Source: Pseudoalteromonas amylolytica (lineage in GTDB: Bacteria; Pseudomonadota; Gammaproteobacteria; Enterobacterales; Alteromonadaceae). From it: a stretch of 64,000 nucleotides of DNA. Made by a program: the position numbers and the translations under genes. Position 1 is the first letter of the stretch. Every line of letters starts with the position of its first letter. The stretch is from the NCBI RefSeq assembly GCF_001854605.1, contig NZ_MKJU01000006.1, positions 62,001 through 126,000 of the forward strand. Direction: 5' to 3'. Under the pieces are notes generated by a model, which was not told where the DNA came from, ran no database searches, and saw only the letters and a list, made by a program, of their open reading frames with translations. Positions 1 to 10,175 of this stretch are shown here, one piece after another.

Positions 1-1455
1 GTCAGTAAAGTGGCTTGGGTCGTACCGGGTCAAGGCACTCAATATGTGGGGATGTCTCTCGACTTACACCAACGTTTTGAGGTGTTCAGAAACACATTTG
101 AGCAGTGTTGCGAGCTTATTGTACGCCAAGGCGGTCAAGATATCCGTGCGCTTTTGCTGGCAGAAACACCAGAGCAACAGATGCAAGCGCAGATCACACA
201 AACTGATTACGCTCAGCCTGCGATTTTTGTGCATGCCTATGCGATGGCAAAACAACTACAAGCGATGGGAATTGAGCCTGAGCTTATGTTGGGTCACAGC
301 TTGGGTGAGTATGTGGTGGCCTGCTTAGCGGGTGTAATGAGCCTTGAAGATGCCATTAAGCTAGTACTGACACGTGCACAATTGATGAACAAGGTTGAGC
401 GCGGCGCGATGTTATCAATTAGTGCGTCATTGGATGTGGTTCAAAGTGTGTTGGCTCAGGCAGAAACTCAGCAGATAGATATTTGCGCCATCAACAGTGG
501 CAAGTCCATTGTGGTAGGCGGTACACATGACGCGATTGATGCGCTATCGAGCCTGTTACAAGACAAGCAAATTGACAACCGTAAGCTGGTGACATCACAC
601 GCATTTCACAGCCACATGCTCGAGCCTGTGCTGGGAGAGTTTGAAGCGGCGGTTAGCAATATTACCTTCTGTGCTCCACAGATGGACTATGTATCAAGCT
701 TAAATGGCCAACTGGTTAATGCACAGATGGTGTGTGAGCCACAGTACTGGGTGCAGCATCTACGCCAAACGGTGCAGTTTGGTAATGCAGTGAATACGTT
801 AATCGGCGAGGGCGTGGATTGTGTCTTTGACCTCGGGCCTTCAAATACCGCAGCCATGCTGGTACGCGATAACGTGACCAGTACTTGTGCGATTATCCAT
901 TGCGCGCCAAACGTCAAACAAAAAACAGCGGCAGATTTGGTGCTACTTGAAGCTATTGGTAAGTACTGGAGCTTAGGCGGCAACATTGATTGGCATGACT
1001 TCTACGCCGAGCGTGATTGCTACCGTACCTCGTTACCTGGTTATCCATACCAAAAACGTCGTTGTTGGATTGACCCAATTCATACCCAAGCGACGCCTGT
1101 GGCTGCACAGCAACCAACACCTGAGCATGAAGTCGTAGCAACAACGCCTCAAAGCAGCGACGAACAAGGTGCGCCACGCAATGCAACTGAAACCATGATT
1201 GTAAAAATCTGGCAGCAGCTTCTGGGTGTGGAGTCTATCGCTATCACAGATAACTTTTTCGACTTAGGTGGACAGTCGTTACTGGCCTCTCGCGTGATCA
1301 GTTGTATCTATGAAGAGACAGGCCTAGAGGTGGATGTGAGCGCCGTATTTGAATCACCAACCGTAGAGGCATTGGCCTCAGTAATCGTTGAGCAACAGCT
1401 CAGCTCAACAGACAGCGATGAACTAGAACGCTTGTTACTTGAACTAGAAGAGTAA
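1..1455 (+). CDS. Type I polyketide synthase, C-terminal part (AT-ACP), cut by left edge
   Basis: This is the 3' end of a modular PKS gene. The reading frame is open from base 1, so the GTG at 10 is most likely an internal valine and not a start. Counting from that codon, an acyltransferase begins at once with a PGQGTQY motif, has the nucleophile Ser97 in GHSLGEY, and carries HAFH at 197-200. HAFH is the signature usually seen in malonyl-CoA-specific ATs. A post-AT linker ending in YPYQKRRCW leads to an acyl carrier domain with the phosphopantetheine Ser423 in DLGGQSLL. No KR, DH or ER lies between AT and ACP, so this module should leave a beta-keto group unless another enzyme acts on it. The KS must lie left of the window. 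The acidic, leucine-rich C-terminus (about residues 465-481) looks like a docking helix for the next protein, which starts 5 bases after this stop. Confidence 0.92.
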   Translation, partial: VSKVAWVVPGQGTQYVGMSLDLHQRFEVFRNTFEQCCELIVRQGGQDIRALLLAETPEQQMQAQITQTDYAQPAIFVHAYAMAKQLQAMGIEPELMLGHSLGEYVVACLAGVMSLEDAIKLVLTRAQLMNKVERGAMLSISASLDVVQSVLAQAETQQIDICAINSGKSIVVGGTHDAIDALSSLLQDKQIDNRKLVTSHAFHSHMLEPVLGEFEAAVSNITFCAPQMDYVSSLNGQLVNAQMVCEPQYWVQHLRQTVQFGNAVNTLIGEGVDCVFDLGPSNTAAMLVRDNVTSTCAIIHCAPNVKQKTAADLVLLEAIGKYWSLGGNIDWHDFYAERDCYRTSLPGYPYQKRRCWIDPIHTQATPVAAQQPTPEHEVVATTPQSSDEQGAPRNATETMIVKIWQQLLGVESIAITDNFFDLGGQSLLASRVISCIYEETGLEVDVSAVFESPTVEALASVIVEQQLSSTDSDELERLLLELEE

Positions 1456-1460
1456 ACCCC

Positions 1461-4400
1461 ATGACAACAGCAAATTTAAAAGCTCGGTTGGCGAAGCTAT
1501 CACCCGAGCAGCGGGAGCTTTTGCTTAAAAAGCTTCAAAATAGCCAAAAAACGACTAAAAAAGAAACAATTGCACCGGTTGCACGTGAGTTTGATTTATC
1601 CAATGCACAACAAAGAATGTGGCTATTTGAGCAGTTAAACCACGGCGATAATGCCTACAATATTGTGTCAGCATTGCGCTTTGTGGGCGACTTTAACCCA
1701 GACGCATTTCGTTGGTCTATCCAGCAGTTGGTCAACCGCAATGAGATGTTTAGAACGTATTACAAAGGGGGAGACACCCCACTACAGGTGGTAGAGCCAC
1801 ACTATCAAGTAGAAGTGAATATGTTGGCACCGCTGGCGCTGGACTTCGTTAAAGACCGAGAACAGGTTGAAGCCTTTGTTGCCAAGCAAAGTGATGTGGC
1901 TTTTGCGCTAGATAAACTACCGCTATTTAGCGTGGATTGTGTGCCTTTGGCTGATGGTTCTCACATCATTATGTTTGTGATCCACCACATCCTAGCGGAT
2001 GGTTGGTCACTTGGGTTGATTGAGGAGCAATTAAACGAAAACTACTTTGCATATTTAGGTGGTCAACGTGAAGATGTTCAGGCCAATGCGTGCCAGTTCA
2101 GAGATTTTGTGGCGTGGGAAAAAGATTGGTTACAGAGCAGCAGTGCCGACCAGCAGCGCCTTTACTGGAAAAAACAGTTACACGGTGCACCAGAGCATTT
2201 GCCAATGCCGACCATTGTGCCACGCAGCTCACAGCTAACGTTGAACGCTCAATCACACCTGTTCCAATTGAGTGACCAACAAATAGAGGGCTTAAAACAG
2301 TTGGCGAACGACCATCAAGCGAGTTTCTTTATGGTATTGGTCGCTACTTTCAAACTGGCGTTGAGTTACTTCAGTGGTGTTGAAGATCTCACCGTGGGTA
2401 CGCCTGTTGCCAACCGTAAACGCGCGCAGTTTGATGGTGTTATCGGCATGATGTCAAATACCGTAGCGCTGCGCAGTCAGCCAAAACGTACCAGCACCTT
2501 CGTAGAATATTTAAATCAAGTAAAAGCAATGTCATTGCAGGCATTTGCCAACCAAAACGTACCCTTTGAAGAAGTGGTAGATAGCTTGCAGTTAGAGCGT
2601 AGTGCACACCACTCACCGCTTTTCCAAGTGTTATTTGCATTGCATGCCTCTGATAAAGAAGAGCTCAACCTAGATGATATTCAAGTTGAACCTGTTCATC
2701 TTGCTCGTAAGACCATTGAATTCGATATGATTTTTGAGTTCTTTACCAGCAACTTCAATGATCATCAGGTGGTATTCTCATACAAAGAGGACCTATTTTC
2801 AGCATCGATGATTGAAGCGTTAACAGCGACGTTCAACGCTATCGTCGATTACGTCACAACAAGTGCCGTATCAGACTTACCGCTGGCGGAGTTGTTCACC
2901 CCACTCAATCAAGCTGCTGGAGTCGTTGCGCCAGTTGCGAACTTTGCGTTGAGCGCAGCAACAGTGCAACAGTGCATCAGCTCGTTGACAGACAACGCAT
3001 CACTACAACAGCAGTGGCAGTCACTAGATGCAAAATTGAACTGGCAGCAGTGTGCGAGTTTTATGCAGCAACATTTGCCGCTCACGGCACAGGATACGGT
3101 GTTATTAGAAGCGCAGTTGAGCCCAGAGTTATCGCTACTGGTTAGCTTATGGGCCATGCAAGTTGGCGCGCGGTGTCAGTTTATAACGAGCGTTGATGAG
3201 ATAAGCGACGCAGCGACCGTATTAGTTGCAAATCCTGCGACAGCCAAAGCGTTGAGCCAAATGCGTACAACCCATGCCTTGCGTGCCGTGCTGGTCAATG
3301 GTGCGCAACCGGATTTAGACCTAAGCGCGCTGGGCGTGCCTGTTTATCTTACTTGGTCGATGCCCCATTGCCTGCCAAGCGTGATCTTGAGCGATGAAGG
3401 GGTTGCCTACAGCGGTGAAGTGAGCATTGTTAATGGATTAGGCGAAGTGCTGCCAGAGGGGGCTATCGGCGCACTCAAGGTGGAGCAATACGCAACAGGT
3501 ATCGACGCCTACATTGACAATGGCGTGATTAGCTTATTGCGTTATGCAGGTAATCGCCATGATCAGTTGCAAGCATGGCACAATGGTCGCTGGGTTGAGT
3601 GTGCTGCCGTGAGAGCTCAGTTATTGGCGCAACAAGGCGTGCAAGATGCCCTGGTTTATAACCGCAAAGACAGCAATGGCATCTATCGTTTGGTGGCTTA
3701 CATTGTAACCAACCGTCAGCTCTCGGGTGAGCGTTTATATAACGAGCTAAGCCAAGCGCTACCTACTCATCAAGTTCCTCATGCATTGGCCTTCGTATCG
3801 CAATTGCCGCGTAACATGCAAGGCGCAATTAACTTCACTAAGTTAGAAGAAATCGCCTTATTTGACCGCGAACAATTGATGGGGATAGATGGCTACCTTG
3901 AGAATAACTTACGCACACCTGAGCCAATCTCACTGCAACAACTGGCTCGTCAGCAACAAGACAGTGAGACACAGCACAGCAATGATACACCTGCGACAAG
4001 CAAAGGAGAGGCGCTTGATTTTGACACACTCCCTAGCAACTTAGCGCAGCTTCTATGTAACGCTGCACAAACTGACCATGGTGTAACCTTTGTACTCAAT
4101 GAGCAAGGTGAAACGCAGCATATCGGCTATGGCGAGCTACTAGAGAAGGCCAAACGCGTGGCAAATGGTTTACATCGTGCGGGACTGCAAGCTGGAGATC
4201 GTGTGGTGCTGCAGCTTGCCACTAACGCCGATATCGTACGTGCGTTTTGGGGATGCTTAGTTGCGGGTATGGTGCCCATGCCAGTGGCTTGTCCTGACAG
4301 CTATGACAGTGAAGATAAAGATTTTGAAAAAATCATTAGCAGTGTCAGCGATTTGGATATTAAAGCGGCTATTTGCGAACAAAGCAATCATGGTGTGTTG

Positions 4401-7400
4401 GCTGAGCAAACCACGCTAAAGCATGCTTTAGCGTTAGACGAGTTATTGACTAACCCCCCTGGTGAAGTACATGAAGCCGACTCAGACGCGGTGACCTTAT
4501 TGCTGCTTACCTCAGGCAGTACGGGTAAACCTAAGGCGGTACAACAAACTCATCATGCCTTGATCAGCCGTTCGGCTGCGATGGCCAAAGTGGGGCAGTT
4601 TGACCAAAACACCACAAGCTTTAACTGGATGCCATTGGATCACGTGGGTGGGATTGTGATGTACCACCTGCTTGATGTTTATCTAGGGTCTAACCAATAT
4701 CACTGTGCCACTGATGTGATTTTGAAAAAGCCACTGCTGTGGGTCGATTGTTTGAGCCAGTTTAAGGTTAACAACACGTGGGCACCAAACTTTGCCTATG
4801 CGCTGTTGAACGAGCATATCGACCCAGACGTTGATTATGGTTGGGACTTGAGTGCCTTGCACTTTGTGCTAAACGGTGGTGAAGCTGTGGTTGAAAAAAC
4901 AGCTAAACGCTTCTTAGAAAATCTTGCGCCTTACCAGCTGCGTTCAAACGCGATGCACCCTGCATGGGGGATGTCTGAAACCTGCTCTGGTGTTGCGGTA
5001 AATACGGATTTTGATCCACTAAACACACCAAGCAATACGCCTTATGTCACAGTCGGCGGGGCGGTGCCTGGTGTGCAAATGCGCGTGGTTGATGGCGATG
5101 ATACGGTATTAAAAGAATCTCAAGTTGGTCAGCTACAAATCAAAGGCGCGCCCGTGACCATGGGATATCTGAACAATGAAGAAGCCAACGCTGATTCTTT
5201 CACCGAGGATGGCTGGTTTATTACCGGCGACCTTGCGGTTATCAATCAAGGTCAATTGGCGATAACCGGTCGTGCCAAAGATCTTATTATTATCAACGGT
5301 AATAATTACCAAGGTCAGGAAATTGAACAAGTTGTAGAGTCGGTTGAAGGCGTATTGGTTGCACATACCGCGGCTTGTGCGGTGAGAAAGTCTTCGGACG
5401 ATACCGACAAAGTGGCAATTTTCTTTACCACTGACAAGGTCGAAGAGGCTGATCTTAGCGAGCTTAAAGCGCGGATTCAGCAGGCGTGTTTACGTAAACT
5501 ACAAGTGGCTTGTCAGTACTTTATTCCACTTGAAGCGGATGAGTTCCCGCGTACATCAATTGGTAAAATTCAGCGCAATAAACTGGCGAGCGCTTTTGCT
5601 GCGGGCGAGTTTGATCAACGCATCATTGAATTTGATATGGCGCAGGATGAGCAATATCTACCCGCTTGGTTCTATCGTCCACACTGGCAACGCGCACAAC
5701 GCGGTGCTGAGTATCGCTGCAAGCTGGATACGCTGTTAATTTGTGCTGACGGCGCGCTGGCTGAGCAACTGAATGCAGATGCCTTGGGGGTAGCAAATGT
5801 ACATGCTATCCATGAGTTATCACAGCTAGAGCAAGCTTTGAGCACAGCCAAAACATGGCGCGTAATTTACCATGCGCACAATGCTCAGGCATTAGCTGAG
5901 CTGTTGCACATTGTACAGCACGCGCAGCACAAACTGGCAAGACTAGACGTGATCACACATCAGGCATTTAGTGTGGCAGGTGAAGCTGTGAATACCCAGC
6001 TTGGTGGTCTGCACGGATTCTTGGCGACGCTACGTCAAGAGTACCCTGCACTGAAATGCACGCATATTGATGTATCAGAAACGTCGACGCAGTTAATCAA
6101 CGAGCTGCGCGCGACGAGTGCAAATTCGACGGTCGCTTTGCGTGATAACACACGTTACGAATACAAGTTGGCCAAGGTCGATGAGTTCAATCAAACACAG
6201 TTGCCGGAGCCATTTAACACAGATACCTTCACCTTGATCACAGGTGGTATGGGTGGCATCGGTCAAGTGATCACCCAAGCAATGGCGCAAAATAGCTCGG
6301 TGGATGTGTTACTTGTTGGCCGCCGTGAACTGGATGAGGCACAGCAGTTGCAGCTGGCTAACTTATCAAATACCGGTGCAAGGGTTGCCTACCAGCGTTT
6401 GGATATCACAGATAGCGCAGCGCTTAAGCAGGTGATCAGTGACTATGAGCAGCGTTGGGGTAAGCCAATTGGCAGCGTACTACATCTTGCAGGCCAGTTA
6501 CGTACAGCCATGATTGCGGATGAAGACAGCAATGCACTTAACGCTTCGATGCAGGCAAAAGTGCAAGGTGCGATTGCCATCGGCGAAGCGCTGACAGGGC
6601 GCATGGATGTCAGACAAATCCACTTTGGCTCAGTGAATGGCTATTTTGGCGGTTCACAGTACGCAGCATACGCGGCGGCAAACAGTCAGCTAGAAGCCAT
6701 TTGTCACTCACTCAAAGCGCAAGGTTATCCAGCACAGTGTTTACACTGGAGTATGTGGCAGCAGTTGGGCATGAGTGCAGAGCACGTAAACAGCGAACAA
6801 ACTCGCGCTAAAGGTTATTACGTGCTGACACCAGAGCAAGGCGTTGCTGCACTGCGCTTGGCATTAAGTACAGAGCATAGCACTTTGCTTATCGGTATCG
6901 ACCAAAGCAACTTATTTATCAGTCAGTATGTTACGCAAGCAGCCCGTGCAACACAGGTGATTGCATCAACGGCTGACACCTTAAGTCTATTACCGAAAAC
7001 CGATGATTTTGGACAACGCATTGAAACGCGCATCACGGATGCTAACGAAGACGATAGTGCAGACGCATGTTACGTTGCAGGTCGCGATGAACCTAAAGAT
7101 GTGATCACACATTTAGCGCAGATTTTCTGCGACTTGTTGTCGTTATCTCGTGTGCGTTATGACGATAACTTCTTTGCCATTGGTGGTGACTCAATTATTG
7201 CCATTCAAGTAGTGGCGCGTGCCAAAGGCGTGGGAATAGCGATTGAGCCGCGTCAGTTGTTTGAAACGCAATCTTTAACAGAGCTGAGCGCGAAAGCGGG
7301 CATCGATGAAGTAACCGTTGATATTGATGAGTTCATAACCGGAGAAATTAAAACGGCGGCCATTGGACGTTGGTTCCACGCTCTGGCGCTGAGCGATCCA

Positions 7401-10139
7401 CATCATATGAACTTATCTACGATGTTAAAGTTCAAGCAAAAGCCAGACTTGGCGCGCTTAGAAAAAGCATTACAAGCGATGCTCAAGCATCACGACTTAT
7501 TGCGTGCACGTTTTGATGTACACCAAGTTGAGCTACAGTGTGAAATCGATGAACAGTACGACATCGCACTGGAACGTATCACGCTTGAGCAAGACGACAG
7601 CACCCCATTTGCAGAGCGTTTAGAGCGTGTAGCGACCGGGTTACAAAGTTCACTCAACATGGATGAGGGCCCCTTAGTTAGAGCCATCTATTTAGCAGAT
7701 CCGAGTACGGGGAATGACCGCTTGCTGCTGGTTGTACACCACCTGCTGATTGATGGTGTGTCTTGGCGTATCTTGGTTGAAGATTTGATGTTCTACTATC
7801 AAGCGCCAGAAGGGAAAGCTCTTAAAACAGCAAGTTACAACACTTGGATCAACTCATGGGAAGAGTACCTGGATAGCCATGATTGTCATGAAGAAGTGCG
7901 TTGGTATTTAGAGCTGCACCAACAGAGCAATGGCAACGATGAATTGGCGTTTGTGGATACGCGTTTTGAAAACACCCGCCAAGAAGAGCAATCCATTGAG
8001 TTTAAGCTCGATAAGGCGTTATCAGAAAAGCTCGTTCGACAGCTACCAGCTAAGTGTAACTTGTCTATCAATGAAGTGTTGTTAACCACTTTGCTGTTGG
8101 CATATGAACAGTGGGCTGACCAATCTAGCATGTATTTGATGATGGAAGGCCATGGTCGTGAAAACTTACCAGCCAACACGCCTGATGTAAGCCGTACCGT
8201 GGGATGGTTTACCTCGCTTTACCCCGTGCGTTTAAGTGGCGCAGCCTCGGGTGAACTTAGCGATACCTTCAGGCAGGTTAAGCGCCATATGGCGGCTATT
8301 CCAAATCAAGGGGTGAGCTTCAACTGGCTACGCTACCACACGGCTGACAATGCATTGCGCGACATGCCAGTGCCACATATGAGCTTTAACTATCTAGGCA
8401 CATTTGATGTTGCTGATGAGCGTGACATTAGCTTTGCCAGCGAGTCTTCAGGGGTACAGACGTCTCCAAGACAGCAGCGTTTATATGAAATAGATTTTCT
8501 TGGAGCAATGTTAGATAAACAAATTAACTTCTCCATCATCTTTAATCACACGCGTATCGCACGGGATAAAATCCAAGCATTGGTTGAGCTGTGGCAAAGC
8601 AAAATGGCGTTGGTTGGTGAACAGCTAGAGAGTCTACCGCGCTTTAATTCTGAGGTTAAAACTCAGTTGCAGTACTTTACCAATGAGGCACATCACGCTA
8701 GTACGGAGCGCTTGTTAGCTTCGCTTACGGACGATGATATTCATACCGCAATGCCGGCCACTTCTACACAGGTGGGTTTGATGTATGAGAGCTTGGTAAG
8801 TGACACCAAAGGCATGTACGTATCACAGTTGGTTAACCAGCTACGAGGTGAGCTTGACGAAGTTGCTTTCAAAGCAGCGTGGCAAGCCATTGTACAAAGA
8901 CACAGCATCTATCGCACTGCGTTTCATGTAAACGATGAAGGGATATTTGTGCAAGCGGTGAAAGAGTATGTGCAGGTGCCTTGGCATTCTCACGATTGGA
9001 CACACTTGGACGCAGAGCAACAAGAAGCGAAGTTTCGTGCTTTGGTAGCAGAAGATGCACAAACCAACTTCGACATTGCAAAAGCACCACTGATGCGTAT
9101 CAATCTTGTCAAACTTTCTGATGATTGCTATCGCATGTTGCTCAGTGAGCACCATGGTATTTCAGATGGTTGGTCACGTGGTGTGGTACTCAAAGAGCTA
9201 GCCCAGTTCTATCTTGCTTATGTTGATGGCAGCGACCTAACACTGCCCGAGGCTCATCCATTTGCTGACTATGTTGGTTGGCTAAACAGCCAAGACATGC
9301 AAGCGGCAAAACAATTCTGGCAGCAAAGTTTAAGCAATGCGCCAATGAGTAAGCCACTAGCCGGTCAAAATGAGGCCACTCAGGTAGAGAGCATTGACAG
9401 ATTCTCTTGTCACTTTAGCTGTGAGTTATCAACCCAAGTGCAAACATTCGCGAAACAACATCGCATCACCGTAAATACCATCGCGCAGCTTGCATGGGCA
9501 CTGACATTATCGATTTATAGCGATAGCGATGATGTGGTATTTGCGACCACCTTATCAGGGCGTCCTGCGGCACTTGAAGGGGTTGAAGAAATCGTCGGTG
9601 CGTTTATCAACACCGTGCCGGTGCGCATCAAACTTGATAAGCAGCAGAGCATCATCGCGTTATTACAACAATGTCAGCAGTTACAGCTGGGTATTGCTGA
9701 AAACGACTTCTTGCCACTGAGCGAAGTGCTCAAACAAGGTGGCGTAAGCTCAGTGAACGATGTGATCAACAGCTTATTTGTATACGAGAACTTTCCGCTG
9801 ACAGCACCGACCAAGCAGCCTGACAGCAGCCTTTGGGTTGAATGGGTAGACAGTCTCGACAAATCTGAGTTCCCGCTGTCACTGATGTTAATACCTGAGC
9901 AGCAGCTTGAATGGGTGGTGTATTACCACACGCCACATTTCGATGCTGAGGCTATCAAGACTATGTCTGAAAACTATCAAGCAATTTTAGCAGCACTCAT
10001 GGACAACAGTGCGCAACGACTCAGCGATGTATCGCTACTGCCAACTGCAGCCTATGCCGAGGTACACAAGCAACTCGAGCAGACAAAGGCGTTAACACAG
10101 CAATCAGAAGATACGTCGATTGAAGTTTTAGAGTTTTAA
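1461..10139 (+). CDS. Hybrid NRPS/PKS megasynthase: C - decayed A - AL - KR - T - E - C
   Basis: A 2892-aa assembly-line protein. Domains in order: condensation C (about 47-475, HHILADG at 175-181); a shrunken A-like segment without core motifs (about 480-805); an acyl-AMP ligase AL (about 852-1390) with TSGSTGKPK at 1017 and WGMSET at 1169; ketoreductase KR (about 1394-1834) with TGGMGGIG at 1594 and a Ser1724/Tyr1737/Asn1741 active site; carrier T (Ser1911 in GGDSI); epimerisation E (HHLLIDG at 2093, EGHGRE, SFNYLG); and a final C (HHGISDG at 2564). The first C has the look of an LCL domain and would accept the polyketide from the upstream ACP. AL resembles the alpha-keto-acid-loading ligase of PksJ (bacillaene), recalled from memory. 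AL-KR-T therefore suggests activation and reduction of an alpha-keto acid. The last C belongs to the module that starts on the next protein. The C-tail ends in an EVLEF docking-like motif. Confidence 0.9.
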   Translation: MTTANLKARLAKLSPEQRELLLKKLQNSQKTTKKETIAPVAREFDLSNAQQRMWLFEQLNHGDNAYNIVSALRFVGDFNPDAFRWSIQQLVNRNEMFRTYYKGGDTPLQVVEPHYQVEVNMLAPLALDFVKDREQVEAFVAKQSDVAFALDKLPLFSVDCVPLADGSHIIMFVIHHILADGWSLGLIEEQLNENYFAYLGGQREDVQANACQFRDFVAWEKDWLQSSSADQQRLYWKKQLHGAPEHLPMPTIVPRSSQLTLNAQSHLFQLSDQQIEGLKQLANDHQASFFMVLVATFKLALSYFSGVEDLTVGTPVANRKRAQFDGVIGMMSNTVALRSQPKRTSTFVEYLNQVKAMSLQAFANQNVPFEEVVDSLQLERSAHHSPLFQVLFALHASDKEELNLDDIQVEPVHLARKTIEFDMIFEFFTSNFNDHQVVFSYKEDLFSASMIEALTATFNAIVDYVTTSAVSDLPLAELFTPLNQAAGVVAPVANFALSAATVQQCISSLTDNASLQQQWQSLDAKLNWQQCASFMQQHLPLTAQDTVLLEAQLSPELSLLVSLWAMQVGARCQFITSVDEISDAATVLVANPATAKALSQMRTTHALRAVLVNGAQPDLDLSALGVPVYLTWSMPHCLPSVILSDEGVAYSGEVSIVNGLGEVLPEGAIGALKVEQYATGIDAYIDNGVISLLRYAGNRHDQLQAWHNGRWVECAAVRAQLLAQQGVQDALVYNRKDSNGIYRLVAYIVTNRQLSGERLYNELSQALPTHQVPHALAFVSQLPRNMQGAINFTKLEEIALFDREQLMGIDGYLENNLRTPEPISLQQLARQQQDSETQHSNDTPATSKGEALDFDTLPSNLAQLLCNAAQTDHGVTFVLNEQGETQHIGYGELLEKAKRVANGLHRAGLQAGDRVVLQLATNADIVRAFWGCLVAGMVPMPVACPDSYDSEDKDFEKIISSVSDLDIKAAICEQSNHGVLAEQTTLKHALALDELLTNPPGEVHEADSDAVTLLLLTSGSTGKPKAVQQTHHALISRSAAMAKVGQFDQNTTSFNWMPLDHVGGIVMYHLLDVYLGSNQYHCATDVILKKPLLWVDCLSQFKVNNTWAPNFAYALLNEHIDPDVDYGWDLSALHFVLNGGEAVVEKTAKRFLENLAPYQLRSNAMHPAWGMSETCSGVAVNTDFDPLNTPSNTPYVTVGGAVPGVQMRVVDGDDTVLKESQVGQLQIKGAPVTMGYLNNEEANADSFTEDGWFITGDLAVINQGQLAITGRAKDLIIINGNNYQGQEIEQVVESVEGVLVAHTAACAVRKSSDDTDKVAIFFTTDKVEEADLSELKARIQQACLRKLQVACQYFIPLEADEFPRTSIGKIQRNKLASAFAAGEFDQRIIEFDMAQDEQYLPAWFYRPHWQRAQRGAEYRCKLDTLLICADGALAEQLNADALGVANVHAIHELSQLEQALSTAKTWRVIYHAHNAQALAELLHIVQHAQHKLARLDVITHQAFSVAGEAVNTQLGGLHGFLATLRQEYPALKCTHIDVSETSTQLINELRATSANSTVALRDNTRYEYKLAKVDEFNQTQLPEPFNTDTFTLITGGMGGIGQVITQAMAQNSSVDVLLVGRRELDEAQQLQLANLSNTGARVAYQRLDITDSAALKQVISDYEQRWGKPIGSVLHLAGQLRTAMIADEDSNALNASMQAKVQGAIAIGEALTGRMDVRQIHFGSVNGYFGGSQYAAYAAANSQLEAICHSLKAQGYPAQCLHWSMWQQLGMSAEHVNSEQTRAKGYYVLTPEQGVAALRLALSTEHSTLLIGIDQSNLFISQYVTQAARATQVIASTADTLSLLPKTDDFGQRIETRITDANEDDSADACYVAGRDEPKDVITHLAQIFCDLLSLSRVRYDDNFFAIGGDSIIAIQVVARAKGVGIAIEPRQLFETQSLTELSAKAGIDEVTVDIDEFITGEIKTAAIGRWFHALALSDPHHMNLSTMLKFKQKPDLARLEKALQAMLKHHDLLRARFDVHQVELQCEIDEQYDIALERITLEQDDSTPFAERLERVATGLQSSLNMDEGPLVRAIYLADPSTGNDRLLLVVHHLLIDGVSWRILVEDLMFYYQAPEGKALKTASYNTWINSWEEYLDSHDCHEEVRWYLELHQQSNGNDELAFVDTRFENTRQEEQSIEFKLDKALSEKLVRQLPAKCNLSINEVLLTTLLLAYEQWADQSSMYLMMEGHGRENLPANTPDVSRTVGWFTSLYPVRLSGAASGELSDTFRQVKRHMAAIPNQGVSFNWLRYHTADNALRDMPVPHMSFNYLGTFDVADERDISFASESSGVQTSPRQQRLYEIDFLGAMLDKQINFSIIFNHTRIARDKIQALVELWQSKMALVGEQLESLPRFNSEVKTQLQYFTNEAHHASTERLLASLTDDDIHTAMPATSTQVGLMYESLVSDTKGMYVSQLVNQLRGELDEVAFKAAWQAIVQRHSIYRTAFHVNDEGIFVQAVKEYVQVPWHSHDWTHLDAEQQEAKFRALVAEDAQTNFDIAKAPLMRINLVKLSDDCYRMLLSEHHGISDGWSRGVVLKELAQFYLAYVDGSDLTLPEAHPFADYVGWLNSQDMQAAKQFWQQSLSNAPMSKPLAGQNEATQVESIDRFSCHFSCELSTQVQTFAKQHRITVNTIAQLAWALTLSIYSDSDDVVFATTLSGRPAALEGVEEIVGAFINTVPVRIKLDKQQSIIALLQQCQQLQLGIAENDFLPLSEVLKQGGVSSVNDVINSLFVYENFPLTAPTKQPDSSLWVEWVDSLDKSEFPLSLMLIPEQQLEWVVYYHTPHFDAEAIKTMSENYQAILAALMDNSAQRLSDVSLLPTAAYAEVHKQLEQTKALTQQSEDTSIEVLEF
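2901..3878 (+). other. Decayed adenylation domain inside the hybrid megasynthase
   Basis: This internal segment (about residues 481-806) follows the first C domain exactly where an A domain belongs. It keeps recognisable A-like stretches: a region like core A2 (LLVSLWAMQVGARC), and a C-terminal subdomain-like run with VRAQLL, RLVAYIV and LPTHQVPHALAFV. The TSGSTG-PKG loop, the YGPTE motif and the TGD motif are absent. The position of the catalytic A10 lysine (NGKVDR in active domains) reads QGAINF. The segment is about 330 residues against roughly 500 for a normal A domain. It should not adenylate anything. It is in frame and probably folds as a spacer; it is a protein-level remnant, not a broken gene. 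Confidence 0.72.
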
Positions 10140-10175
10140 CAAGACAAGAATAATAAAGAATTAGGAATTAGAAAA

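Noticed and set aside
10..1455. A complete stand-alone acyltransferase-ACP gene starting at GTG 10
   Set aside because: The frame is open to base 1 and the codons before 10 continue a normal PKS AT start, so it is the tail of a longer gene.
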